Shown here: piece by piece, positions 36,689 to 45,014 of the stretch
How the letters are laid out: every line of letters starts with the position of its first letter
How positions within the stretch are numbered: the first letter of the stretch is position 1
NCBI RefSeq assembly: GCF_900129275.1
Contig: NZ_FQUX01000002.1
Coordinates: forward strand, 623,795 to 687,794
DNA length: 64,000 nucleotides
Origin: Arenibacter palladensis
Lineage (GTDB): Bacteria > Bacteroidota > Bacteroidia > Flavobacteriales > Flavobacteriaceae
Reading direction: 5' to 3'
Translations under genes and position numbers: made by a program
The notes under the pieces: generated by a model
The model's database searches: none
Told to the model about the DNA's origin: nothing
Seen by the model: only the letters and a program-made list of their open reading frames with translations

Positions 36689-36696
36689 TATCTTTG
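36689..36696 (+). promoter_or_regulatory. Promoter -7 element for menB
   Basis: TATCTTTG fits TAnnTTTG and ends 23 bp before the menB ATG. Confidence 0.55.
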
Positions 36697-36719
36697 ATAA
36701 CTGTTAAACCATTTTTGAA

Positions 36720-37565
36720 ATGCAGAAAAAAATTGATTGGAAAGTAGTTAAGGAATTTGAGGATATCACTTATAAAAAATGTGGCGGCGTTGCCCGAATA
36801 GCCTTTAATAGGCCAAATGTTAGGAATGCTTTTAGGCCAAAAACTACAAGTGAACTATATCAGGCATTCTATGATGCCCAGGAGGATACCAGCATTGGGG
36901 TTGTATTACTTTCCGCCGAAGGTCCGTCCACCAAAGATGGGGTATATTCCTTTTGCAGTGGAGGGGATCAAAAAGCTAGGGGCAATAAGGGTTATGTTGG
37001 GGAAGACGGCATGCACCGCCTAAATATTTTGGAAGTACAACGGCTTATAAGGTTTATGCCCAAAGTGGTCATTGCCGTAGTTCCAGGATGGGCTGTTGGA
37101 GGTGGCCATAGTTTACATGTGGTCTGCGATCTAACTTTGGCAAGTAAGGAGCACGCCATCTTTAAACAAACAGATGCGGACGTAACCAGTTTTGACGGAG
37201 GATACGGATCGGCCTACCTGGCAAAGATGGTGGGACAAAAAAAGGCCAGGGAAATATTTTTCCTAGGTAGAAATTATTCGGCACAGGATGCTTTGGAAAT
37301 GGGTATGGTAAATGCGGTTATCCCCCATGAGGAATTGGAAGATACGGCTTATGATTGGGCCCAGGAAATACTTGAAAAATCGCCAACCTCCATTAAGATG
37401 CTAAAATTTGCCATGAACCTTACCGACGACGGTATGGTTGGGCAGCAGGTATTTGCAGGGGAGGCAACAAGATTGGCCTATATGACGGAGGAAGCAAAAG
37501 AGGGAAGGAATGCCTTTTTGGAAAAACGAAAACCAAATTTTGGTAAGAACAACTGGATCCCTTAA
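36720..37565 (+). CDS. menB: 1,4-dihydroxy-2-naphthoyl-CoA synthase
   Basis: MenB closes the second ring of menaquinone from O-succinylbenzoyl-CoA. The 281-residue crotonase-fold protein has IAFNRPNVRNAFRPKT, the oxyanion segment FCSGGDQKARG and VPGWAVGGGHSLHVVCDLT, and ends with FLEKRKPNFGKNNWIP. The pattern is typical for menB. No other men gene is nearby in the window. Confidence 0.95.
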   Translation: MQKKIDWKVVKEFEDITYKKCGGVARIAFNRPNVRNAFRPKTTSELYQAFYDAQEDTSIGVVLLSAEGPSTKDGVYSFCSGGDQKARGNKGYVGEDGMHRLNILEVQRLIRFMPKVVIAVVPGWAVGGGHSLHVVCDLTLASKEHAIFKQTDADVTSFDGGYGSAYLAKMVGQKKAREIFFLGRNYSAQDALEMGMVNAVIPHEELEDTAYDWAQEILEKSPTSIKMLKFAMNLTDDGMVGQQVFAGEATRLAYMTEEAKEGRNAFLEKRKPNFGKNNWIP

Positions 37566-37596
37566 CCTTTTATATTTTCCAAAACCCTAGAAACTA

Positions 37597-37630
37597 AAAA
37601 GAGCCTTGTCTTTTAGGACAAAGCTCTTTT
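37597..37630 (+). terminator. Terminator-like hairpin of element copy 1
   Basis: AAAAGAGC (37597-37604) pairs with GCTCTTTT (37623-37630), with inner pairing of TTGTC and GACAA. The T run is only four bases, so it may serve as menB terminator or as a structured 5' end for the micro-ORF that begins 14 bp downstream. Confidence 0.6.
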
Positions 37631-37643
37631 ACGAGAACACTAT

Positions 37644-37694
37644 ATGAAAATGAAAAATCTTTTATTTCTTTATTACATAGCCAAAGTAGTATAG
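37644..37694 (+). CDS. Micro-ORF of element copy 1 (16 residues)
   Basis: ATG 37644 to TAG 37694 encodes MKMKNLLFLYYIAKVV. The peptide is basic at the N-terminus and hydrophobic after. The second copy encodes MKMKKLLLRIYYTAKV. Some differences between them are synonymous (Leu CTT/TTA, Ala GCC/GCT), consistent with but not proof of coding. Translation is unproven. Confidence 0.45.
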   Translation: MKMKNLLFLYYIAKVV

Positions 37695-37810
37695 ATAACC
37701 TTGATATAGAAACTATTGTTGTGAAGTGGTCAAAAGTTGTGGTTTGGCAAGGGAAACTTGTTATCTAACAAAATAAAAGAATAAAAAATTGAAGTAGTTA
37801 ATACTAATAT

Positions 37811-38428
37811 ATGGCATTCAAAAAAATACAGGAACAGTTAAAAGTGGCGTTGGAGCAGCAGGGAATTAAAGAACCTCTTCCTTTTCAAAAAGCAATCCTC
37901 TCAAAGATTAAAGGAGGAGGCAATGTTTTTGGAATAGCCCCCGACGGTGCCGGTAAAACTACCTCCATAATAATTAGTACACTTCAAAAATTAAACTGTG
38001 CTGCTTTTGAAGAGGCTCCAAGAGCTTTGATCTTCGTTAAGGACAAAGAAGCCGCATTGGCCCTACAAAGTGAATTTGAACGCTTTACAAGAAGAATGGA
38101 TCTGCGCATATACCCAGTATATGAGGAACACAATATTGAAGCGCAGAGAAATGAAATTTTTGAGGGAGTGGATATTGTTATTGCCACCCCAAAAAGATTG
38201 AGCAAAATCTTTTACCTCAACGGTATTAATTTAGGGAAACTAAAGTTATTTATTGTAGACGATTCGGAGTTCTTGTCCAAACCCAGCCCTTTTTCCGATG
38301 TCATCAGAATCCCTGAGAGCTTGGACAGGTGTCAGTATGCCATTTTTTCCACCAAGTTCGATCATCGCATGGAGCGGATGCAGGAATTGTTTATGGCCAA
38401 TGCACAGATAGTTGAAGTAGGGGAGTGA
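37811..38428 (+). CDS. One-domain DEAD-box-like protein
   Basis: The 205-residue protein corresponds to the first RecA domain of DEAD-box RNA helicases: Q-like FQKAILSKI, motif I APDGAGKTTS, an IVIATPKRLSK segment (motif Ib) and motif II altered from DEAD to DDSE (LFIVDDSEFL), then FSTKFD in the place of SAT. The second RecA domain with motifs IV-VI is absent and the stop is followed by non-coding DNA. ATPase or helicase activity is therefore doubtful; it may be an RNA-binding or regulatory protein. Confidence 0.82.
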   Translation: MAFKKIQEQLKVALEQQGIKEPLPFQKAILSKIKGGGNVFGIAPDGAGKTTSIIISTLQKLNCAAFEEAPRALIFVKDKEAALALQSEFERFTRRMDLRIYPVYEEHNIEAQRNEIFEGVDIVIATPKRLSKIFYLNGINLGKLKLFIVDDSEFLSKPSPFSDVIRIPESLDRCQYAIFSTKFDHRMERMQELFMANAQIVEVGE

Positions 38429-38498
38429 TTTAATGTACCAATGCTATAATAAAACAATTGCTCCTTATCTTTTAGCAATCCCAAAAGGCCTAAAACTA

Positions 38499-38532
38499 AA
38501 AAGAGCCTTATCCTTTGGGACAAAGCTCTTTT
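38499..38532 (+). terminator. Terminator-like hairpin of element copy 2
   Basis: AAAAGAGC (38499-38506) pairs with GCTCTTTT (38525-38532); the inner helix differs from copy 1 by a C-G replacing a T-G pair and one A-C mismatch, but the fold is retained. Confidence 0.6.
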
Positions 38533-38545
38533 ACGAGAACACTAT

Positions 38546-38596
38546 ATGAAAATGAAAAAATTATTACTTCGTATTTATTACACTGCTAAAGTATAA
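38546..38596 (+). CDS. Micro-ORF of element copy 2 (16 residues)
   Basis: ATG 38546 to TAA 38596 encodes MKMKKLLLRIYYTAKV, aligned to copy 1 over its whole length with one shift in the middle. The rest of the gap to 39065 (38597-39064) shows no gene I can support. Confidence 0.45.
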   Translation: MKMKKLLLRIYYTAKV

Positions 38597-39064
38597 TGCT
38601 TGTGCGCTGTTATGAAATTAATGTTGGGAAATAGGTCATTTATGTGGTGAAAGGGACATTATATGATATTTTGAAAATTTACCGACCTTAAAAAATAGGG
38701 GACTACTCCTTGAAAAGAATATAAATCAATCGAATAATAGCTGACAAAACATTCCTAAATACAAGGATTGGCCCACATTCCAAATACTTTTTGCAAAAAA
38801 AGGCCGTGTTGAAGTGCCGCCCAAAAATTCTACATTGCCAAGGTTTTATAATTACAAGCAAACACTTTTTGTTATCTTTAATACTAGCTATCTCCCAATA
38901 GACTGAGTTATCATAGCGTATAAAAAAATGGTTGGCGTTTTTGTTTATTTCGGAATAAAAGTGCATTGGCCTAAACAAGCCCAGGGCTCATCATTTAAAG
39001 GGTTTATGGATTATGTAGTATAATTTGGATCCAAGTTGGATCCGCACTTAAATTATTCAGATAA

Positions 39065-39877
39065 ATGGCAGATTTCGAATTATTTGAACCTAAGAGTTGG
39101 CTGGAACTACAAGCATATTTGTTCAATGAAAAAGACGATAAGATCGATAGATTTCGATCTCCATATGCTTATAGGGGGGTCTATAATGCCCAATTTGGAT
39201 TAGAGACAAGCCTTCAAAGATTGGGGCGAATTCCGTCTAAGGTAGAAGCCACTATGATCAGAAACTTCAGGAAATACTCGCCCATTAACACCTTGATCGA
39301 TGATTACAACAACCTTTGGAACTGGATCTCCTTGGGACAGCACCACGGACTTCCTACAAGACTAATTGATTGGACCCACTCCCCAAATGTTGCACTACAT
39401 TTTTTAACAGAGGATATGGGCACTTATAATATGGATGGAGCCATCTGGATGGTAAACTATGTAGCCCTAAGGGAACACCTGCCGGAGGAACTCAAAACGC
39501 CCATTTTAAGCAAAGATATTTTCTATTTTAGCTCCATGGAACTAAAACAAACGATAGGTAATTCCATAGAGGAACTATATGATTTTTCAAGTAGGAACAC
39601 CAATACCATGATATTTTTTGAGCCACCCTCCCTTGATGACCGTATCATAAACCAATTTGCACTTTTTTCATTTATGCTAGATCCGGATTCCAGTCCATTG
39701 GAATGGCTTAAAAAGCATCCCAAATATTTAAAAAAAGTAATTATCCCATCAGGTTTAAAGTGGGAAATAAGGGATAAGTTAGATCAGGCAAACATTACCG
39801 AAAGAATCATTTATCCCGGCTTGGAGGGAATTTCCAAATGGTTAAAAAGATGGTATAGCGATAAAAACAAAGTCTAG
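39065..39877 (+). CDS. FRG domain protein
   Basis: The 270-residue protein carries the FRG domain: YRGVYNAQFGLETSLQRLG, followed by LGQHHGLPTRLIDWTHSPNVALHF, the family's QH-GLPTRL-DWT signature. FRG domains occur in bacterial and phage proteins of unknown biochemistry and are sometimes seen near defence or stress loci. The C-terminus ends WLKRWYSDKNKV. It has no signal peptide and stands alone between a micropeptide element and the envelope genes. Confidence 0.87.
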   Translation: MADFELFEPKSWLELQAYLFNEKDDKIDRFRSPYAYRGVYNAQFGLETSLQRLGRIPSKVEATMIRNFRKYSPINTLIDDYNNLWNWISLGQHHGLPTRLIDWTHSPNVALHFLTEDMGTYNMDGAIWMVNYVALREHLPEELKTPILSKDIFYFSSMELKQTIGNSIEELYDFSSRNTNTMIFFEPPSLDDRIINQFALFSFMLDPDSSPLEWLKKHPKYLKKVIIPSGLKWEIRDKLDQANITERIIYPGLEGISKWLKRWYSDKNKV

Positions 39878-39942
39878 TAATTGGTAAATTACATATTACC
39901 AATCCCTCTATTTAAAGGGGAGCTTTAATCCAAAAAATCAGC

Positions 39943-40404
39943 GTGAATAATATTGTGGATACATTGTATTTTAGGAGTCGGAGACTAACATTATGGTTAG
40001 TGTTGACAGCCGTGCTTGTTTCCATGGCTTCCTGCAAGGAAAAAGTTGTGGATGATGGTTATATCTGGAAAAAACTTAGGGTAACGGCCACGGCATATAA
40101 TTCCTTTCCTTCACAAACCTCTAAGATCCATCCGGGAATTACCGCCTGGGGCGATTCCATAAAACCGGGAATGAAAATAATTGCCGTTTCCAAAGACTTG
40201 ATTCCCTTGGGTTTGGATTACAATACCCAGGTAAAAATAAAAGGGGATACCAGTATTTATTTGGTAAAGGATAAAATGCATTCCAAATGGAAAAATAGGA
40301 TCGACATCTATATGGGAGAGGATAAGGAAAAAGCTTTGCAATGGGGGCGAAAAAAAATTACCATCCACTACAGGGTAAAAAGGGATTCCACGGAAATGAA
40401 ATGA
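39943..40404 (+). CDS. 3D domain lipoprotein (RlpA/MltA-like double-psi barrel)
   Basis: The 153-residue protein begins at a GTG codon with a membrane/lipoprotein signal ending in VSMASCKEK. The mature part is a 3D domain: LRVTATAYNSFPSQT, a middle with KIIAVSKDLIPLGLDYNTQVKI and VKDKMHSKWKNRIDIYMG, with the three Asp positions that give the family its name. Such domains bind or cleave peptidoglycan. It lies 40 bp upstream of the amidase gene, a probable envelope cluster. Confidence 0.8.
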   Translation: MNNIVDTLYFRSRRLTLWLVLTAVLVSMASCKEKVVDDGYIWKKLRVTATAYNSFPSQTSKIHPGITAWGDSIKPGMKIIAVSKDLIPLGLDYNTQVKIKGDTSIYLVKDKMHSKWKNRIDIYMGEDKEKALQWGRKKITIHYRVKRDSTEMK

Positions 40405-40444
40405 TATTGTATCTTTATTCCCTAAGTTTATATGACTGCCAATA

Positions 40445-41104
40445 ATGAAAAAAATAGTTCTTTTGTGTTCCCTTTTTATGACCTTTTCATGTGCCATTAA
40501 CCGTGAAATAATAGACAAACCCATAATTTTTAACGAAGAGCGAAAGGATCTCACATTGGAATATATGTCGGATCACTATGGTCTTATCCAAGAAGAACCG
40601 CTTATAACGCCCAAGATGGTTGTATTGCACTGGACCGTAATCCCCACTCTGGAAAAATCGTACCAGGCCTTTGAGCTCCCTACCTTACCGGATTGGAGGC
40701 CAGAGATAAGCTCCGCCAGTGGTTTAAATGTATCCTCCCAATTCCTTGTAGATCAAGACGGTACAATTTACAGGCTTATGCCGGAAACCACTATGGCCAG
40801 ACATGTGATTGGTCTAAACCATTGCGCCATTGGTATTGAAAATGTTGGGGGAACTGGGGATACCAAACTCACCAGGGCACAATTAAGATCCAACAAATGG
40901 TTGGTGAAATATTTAAAATCCAAATACGATATAGATTACGTAATAGGTCACTATGAATATACCCTATTTGAAGATCATGAACTGTGGTTGGAGAAGGATG
41001 AAGGGTACAGGACCGTAAAGACCGATCCAGGAGAAAAATTTTTAAAAAGAGTAAAAAGAGCTACCAAAAAACTTAATTTTAAACCTACACCAATTGCAAA
41101 ATAA
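40445..41104 (+). CDS. N-acetylmuramoyl-L-alanine amidase lipoprotein
   Basis: The 219-residue protein has a lipoprotein signal (MKKIVLLCSLFMTFSCAIN) and an amidase_2 domain, with VVLHWT (first zinc His), HVIGLNHCAIGIENVG, a GHYEY strand and the terminal KTDPGEKF. Amidases of this type cleave the bond between MurNAc and the L-alanine of the peptide stem. It is likely anchored in the outer membrane and acts in cell-wall turnover. Confidence 0.87.
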   Translation: MKKIVLLCSLFMTFSCAINREIIDKPIIFNEERKDLTLEYMSDHYGLIQEEPLITPKMVVLHWTVIPTLEKSYQAFELPTLPDWRPEISSASGLNVSSQFLVDQDGTIYRLMPETTMARHVIGLNHCAIGIENVGGTGDTKLTRAQLRSNKWLVKYLKSKYDIDYVIGHYEYTLFEDHELWLEKDEGYRTVKTDPGEKFLKRVKRATKKLNFKPTPIAK

Positions 41105-41108
41105 TAAT

Positions 41109-42578
41109 ATGACATCATATAAATTCGCCCTTATCATTTGTTTACTAATTGTATTTTCGGGCTTTGGGCAGGAAAAGGATTTTACTTCCAACTTGTATAC
41201 GACCTATGAAAAATACAAGGAACCTTCTTTGGACAAAAGAAGAATAAAACACAATAATATTCAGCCACTTATCAACAAATTATCCGCCAACCCAGAATTT
41301 AAGGTAAATGTTGTTGGAAAATCCATAGAAGGGCGCAGTCTTTCCCTAATAAGTATAGGAACGGGAACTACCGATGTTTTTCTATGGTCACAAATGCACG
41401 GGGACGAGCCCACGGCTACCCAAGCTATATTTGATATTTTCAATTTTTTAACCAGTGGCGATTTCAAAAACGAAAAGGAAAACATTTTAAAGAATTTAAA
41501 GTTGCACTTCTTGCCAATGCTCAATCCAGATGGGGCAGAGGTATATCAAAGGAGAAATACATTGGGAATAGATATCAATAGGGATGCACTTTCCTTGCAG
41601 TCGCCCGAGGGAAGGACCTTAAAAAGGGTAAGGGACAGTTTGGATGCGGATTTCGGTTTTAATCTTCACGACCAGAGCACTTATTACAACGCGGAAAGGA
41701 CAGATAAGCCCGCTACCATTTCCTATTTAGCGCCTGCTTTTAATTATGAGAAGGATATCAATGAGGTTCGGGGAAATGCCATGAAGGTTATCGTCTATAT
41801 GAATCAAATTATTCAAAAATATGCCCCGGGACAGGTAGGGCGCTATAATGACGATTTTGAGCCCAGGGCCTTTGGGGACAACATTCAAAAGTGGGGCACA
41901 AGTGCCATTTTAATAGAATCTGGAGGTTATAAAAGTGATCCGGAAAAACAGGAAATTAGAAAATTGAACTATGTTTCAATTCTATCCGCCATCTATAGTA
42001 TCGCCAATGGCAATTATAAAAACATTCCCATTTCGGAATACGACAAAATCCCCGAAAATGATCGAAAACTATTCGATCTAAAACTCAATAACCTTACATA
42101 CAACTTGTTGGGGAAAAATTATACTTTGGATGTGGGGATACACCAATTGGAGGTTGATAATCCATCGCACAAAACCTATTATAACAGTAGCAGGGTAGTA
42201 GACCAGGGAGACCTATCCACCTATTATGGATATGAAACCTTGGAAGGAAAGGGATACACTATGGTAGGAGGAAAGGTATATCCAAAAATCCTAGCCTCTA
42301 TAAAAGAGGTATCCCAATTGAAGGCTTTGGATCTACTACGATCGGGCTTCACCTACGTGAGGGTGGAGAACATTCCCAAAGGTGAAAATTATGTATCCTA
42401 CCCGCTAAATATAATAGGAAAGGATTATAAAGTTCCGGAATTTAAAATGAGGGTAGGCGTTATTCCGAATTTTATACTGGAACAACAGGGCAAACCTAGG
42501 TATGCCGTTGTCAATGGATTTCTGATCGACCTAAAATCCGGGGAAGGGAATTTTAAGAATGCACTAATATTACGTTAG
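41109..42578 (+). CDS. Secreted M14 zinc carboxypeptidase-like protein
   Basis: With the ATG at 41109 the protein starts with a signal peptide (MTSYKFALIICLLIVFSGFG). An M14 peptidase domain follows: SQMHGDEPTA (H-x-x-E zinc ligands), FLPMLNPDGAEVYQRRN, DINRDA, and FNLHDQ with the third ligand. The C-terminal 200 residues form a separate beta-rich part. M14 proteins cleave C-terminal residues of peptides; here murein peptides are plausible given the amidase 4 bp upstream. An in-frame TTG at 41094 was not chosen. Confidence 0.88.
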   Translation: MTSYKFALIICLLIVFSGFGQEKDFTSNLYTTYEKYKEPSLDKRRIKHNNIQPLINKLSANPEFKVNVVGKSIEGRSLSLISIGTGTTDVFLWSQMHGDEPTATQAIFDIFNFLTSGDFKNEKENILKNLKLHFLPMLNPDGAEVYQRRNTLGIDINRDALSLQSPEGRTLKRVRDSLDADFGFNLHDQSTYYNAERTDKPATISYLAPAFNYEKDINEVRGNAMKVIVYMNQIIQKYAPGQVGRYNDDFEPRAFGDNIQKWGTSAILIESGGYKSDPEKQEIRKLNYVSILSAIYSIANGNYKNIPISEYDKIPENDRKLFDLKLNNLTYNLLGKNYTLDVGIHQLEVDNPSHKTYYNSSRVVDQGDLSTYYGYETLEGKGYTMVGGKVYPKILASIKEVSQLKALDLLRSGFTYVRVENIPKGENYVSYPLNIIGKDYKVPEFKMRVGVIPNFILEQQGKPRYAVVNGFLIDLKSGEGNFKNALILR

Positions 42579-42580
42579 TA

Positions 42581-42748
42581 CTAATATCCATAAGATATCC
42601 GCATACTATCCCCATAGACAAGTATCCAGTAAAGCATCGTAAATAGGATGCTTACAATACAGGTGAAAATAGTTATGGCCAAGCCCTTAAACCCATTGGA
42701 CAGTTCGCTGATGGCGCTGTACTTAAAGATGTCGTTTATTACAACCAT
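42581..42748 (-). CDS. Small single-pass membrane protein (55 residues)
   Basis: The minus-strand ORF of 55 codons encodes a basic-acidic N-terminus (MVVINDIFKYSAISELSNGF), one strong membrane segment ITIFTCIVSILFTMLYWILV (about residues 25-44) and a short tail. It converges on the M14 gene with a two-base gap between stop codons. The hydrophobic pattern and compact spacing support a real gene; family is unknown. The 349 bp from 42749 to 43097 contain no other gene I can see. Confidence 0.55.
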   Translation of the reverse strand: MVVINDIFKYSAISELSNGFKGLAITIFTCIVSILFTMLYWILVYGDSMRISYGY

Positions 42749-43097
42749 GATATTCTTTTTTAAGTGTTACAAAATTTAGTCGTTAGCATTCATTATGAAC
42801 ATAGGTTAATAAGGGTTGTTATTATTAAAACAATTATCTCGCCAAAAACCCTACTTTTAGTCTTAATTAATGTGATTTAAATTCTCTAAAGGTCTGTTCA
42901 AGTTTCTTTTGTAAAGGGCTATATTGGGGACGGATTATATCTTGGTTAACTTAACCTTATCTAACAATTTCTACAGTTATAATTATTTTGTTTTGTTTAA
43001 ATTGGTCAAGTCCATTTTATTTCACTGGCAATTCAATATGTTGTGAAATTTTTTGACCCGTAAATTTTAATATCGATAGTCCTAAAAATCAATTTCA

Positions 43098-44912
43098 ATG
43101 CTTACTTCCAATCGCTTTTTTTTATTTATGTTTTTACTGTCCCTTCAAATCGTATTGGGACAGAAAACAAATTCATTTAAAATACATTCCCATAATGATT
43201 ATTTGCAAACTGCACCATTTTGGGAGGCATATGCACATGGTGCCAACTCTATTGAGGTAGATGTATTTCTTAAAAACGACACTTTATATGCTACGCATGA
43301 CGAGGTAGATATTATACCGAGCCACACCATAGAAAGCTTGTATTTGGGCCCAATGAACAATGTCATGGAACTACAGCTTGGCAAACACCAGGAGTTGCAG
43401 CTGTTGATAGATATAAAATCGGAAGCCTACACAACCCTGGCGAAGATAGTGGCTGTATTGGAAAAGTATCCCAACATTATCAATAATCCCAATATTAGCA
43501 TGGTCATATCCGGAAATAGACCTAAGCCGGAAGAATACAAGAATTATCCAAAGTTTATAATGTTCGACTATCAGAGTTTGGACGATATCCCAAAGGCGGA
43601 TGCTTGGGAAAAAGTAGCGTTGATAAGCCTACCTTTTTATAAGTTTTCCAGATGGAACGGAAAAGGAAGATTAACTGTAGAGGACTTGCAAAAGGTAAAG
43701 TCTACCATAGACAAGGCGCACTCTTACAACAAGCCGTTCCGTTTTTGGGCTACTCCAGACTCCAAGACCGCTTGGAAGGCCTTGCATGATTTAGGTGTGG
43801 ACTACATTAATACGGACATGCCGGACAAGGCATCGGTATATTTGGAAACATTGGAAAATAGGGTGTTTTACAACAAGGCCAAATCCAATGTTTACAAACC
43901 TACCTACAAGTCCGACCAAACTGAAAAGTCTGTAAAAAATGTAATATTGCTCATCGGTGATGGTAATGGACTTACCCAAATTTCTTCATCGGTATTGGCC
44001 AATGGCGGTAGCCTTACCCTGACTCAGTTGAAAAGCATAGGGTTTATTAAAACGCAATCCTCGGACGATTTTACCACAGATTCCGCTGCCGCGGGCACGG
44101 CCTTGGCCACTGGGACCAAAACTTATAACAGGTCCATTGGAATGGCTCCTAACGGGCAACCCCTAACCAATATCACCGAATTGCTATATCAACATCAATT
44201 TATTACCGGATGTATCACTACGGATAAAATTGTGGGAGCCACCCCAAGTTCATTCTACGCCCATCAAAAAGACCGGGACGATACCGAGGGTATTGCCAAA
44301 GATCTATTGAATAGCAAGCTCTCCCTTTTTGTTGGGGGAGGGGAATCCGGTTTTAGCAAAGCGGATTTTCAGCGGAACAATTTTTCAATTTTGAAGGATG
44401 TTCAAGAACTTGGAACAAGCAAAAAGGATAAAATAGGATTGTTCATTGCCCAAAATGATGTTCCAAGTTTTTTGGAAGGCCGGGGTAATATACTGGCCGA
44501 AGCCACTAAAAATGGGCTTGAATTCTTAAACGCCAAGAAAAAACCATTTTTTTTAATGGTGGAAGCTGCACAAATAGACTCATACGGACATAAGAACGAA
44601 GTGGCCGGCATTATTACCGAGGGGATAGATTTTGACGTTGCAATATCCGAGGCCATAAAATTCGCGGATAAAACTGGCAACACCTTGGTGGTCATAACTG
44701 CAGATCATGAAACATCCGGGTTTACCATGCCACAGGGAAACATGGAAATGAGCATGGTGGAGGGCGACTTCACTACCGATGACCATACTGCCACCATGGT
44801 TCCTATTTTTGCATACGGACCCCATTCACAGGAGTTTCAAGGTGTTTATGAAAACAATGAAGTTTTTCACAAAATATTAAAGGTGCTCAATATAAAGGAA
44901 TCCCGGAAATAG
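43098..44912 (+). CDS. Secreted GDPD/AIM6-like phosphodiesterase fused to alkaline phosphatase
   Basis: A signal peptide (MLTSNRFFLFMFLLSLQIVLG) is followed by a TIM-barrel PLC/GDPD-like domain of the AIM6 type (about residues 25-260): FKIHSHNDYLQ, SIEVDVF, ATHDE and the SLYLGPM segment. From about residue 290 there is an alkaline phosphatase domain with IGDGNGL (metal Asp), the nucleophile Ser in DSAAAGTALATGTKT, EAAQIDSYGH, ITADHETSG and DDHTATMVP. All zinc ligands appear present. The fusion would cleave phosphodiesters to monoesters and then release phosphate outside the cell. Confidence 0.9.
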   Translation: MLTSNRFFLFMFLLSLQIVLGQKTNSFKIHSHNDYLQTAPFWEAYAHGANSIEVDVFLKNDTLYATHDEVDIIPSHTIESLYLGPMNNVMELQLGKHQELQLLIDIKSEAYTTLAKIVAVLEKYPNIINNPNISMVISGNRPKPEEYKNYPKFIMFDYQSLDDIPKADAWEKVALISLPFYKFSRWNGKGRLTVEDLQKVKSTIDKAHSYNKPFRFWATPDSKTAWKALHDLGVDYINTDMPDKASVYLETLENRVFYNKAKSNVYKPTYKSDQTEKSVKNVILLIGDGNGLTQISSSVLANGGSLTLTQLKSIGFIKTQSSDDFTTDSAAAGTALATGTKTYNRSIGMAPNGQPLTNITELLYQHQFITGCITTDKIVGATPSSFYAHQKDRDDTEGIAKDLLNSKLSLFVGGGESGFSKADFQRNNFSILKDVQELGTSKKDKIGLFIAQNDVPSFLEGRGNILAEATKNGLEFLNAKKKPFFLMVEAAQIDSYGHKNEVAGIITEGIDFDVAISEAIKFADKTGNTLVVITADHETSGFTMPQGNMEMSMVEGDFTTDDHTATMVPIFAYGPHSQEFQGVYENNEVFHKILKVLNIKESRK

Positions 44913-44950
44913 AATAAGCCAATTTGAAATACCCTAAATCTACGGAACAA

Positions 44951-44980
44951 AAAAACCCCGATGCATGCATCGGGGTTTTT
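44951..44980. terminator. Bidirectional terminator
   Basis: A 30-bp perfect palindrome, AAAAACCCCGATGCA followed by its inverse, with A and T runs that serve both strands. It lies between the convergent phosphatase fusion and OmpA genes. Confidence 0.9.
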
Positions 44981-45014
44981 GGCTAAAACAATAATTATAG
45001 TTAATGGTAGTGTT

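Larger units (their letters stand above)
37591..37694 (+). repeat. Hairpin-micropeptide element, copy 1
   Basis: This 104-bp stretch is repeated at 38493-38596 (same length). Both contain a hairpin (stem AAAAGAGC / GCTCTTTT), then ACGAGAACACTATATGAAAA, then a 16-codon ORF. The first 60 bp are almost identical; the ORF part has diverged more. Copy 1 directly follows menB and precedes the DEAD-box-like gene. Confidence 0.8.
38493..38596 (+). repeat. Hairpin-micropeptide element, copy 2
   Basis: This is the second copy of the 104-bp element, 902 bp downstream of the first. It lies after the DEAD-box-like gene in the same orientation and carries the same hairpin, spacer and micro-ORF. Confidence 0.8.

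Noticed and set aside
38703..38978. 91-codon ORF on - strand
   Set aside because: It lies alone in a 468-bp gap and shows no domain, signal or start context; codon pattern is unlike its neighbours. A real gene cannot be excluded.
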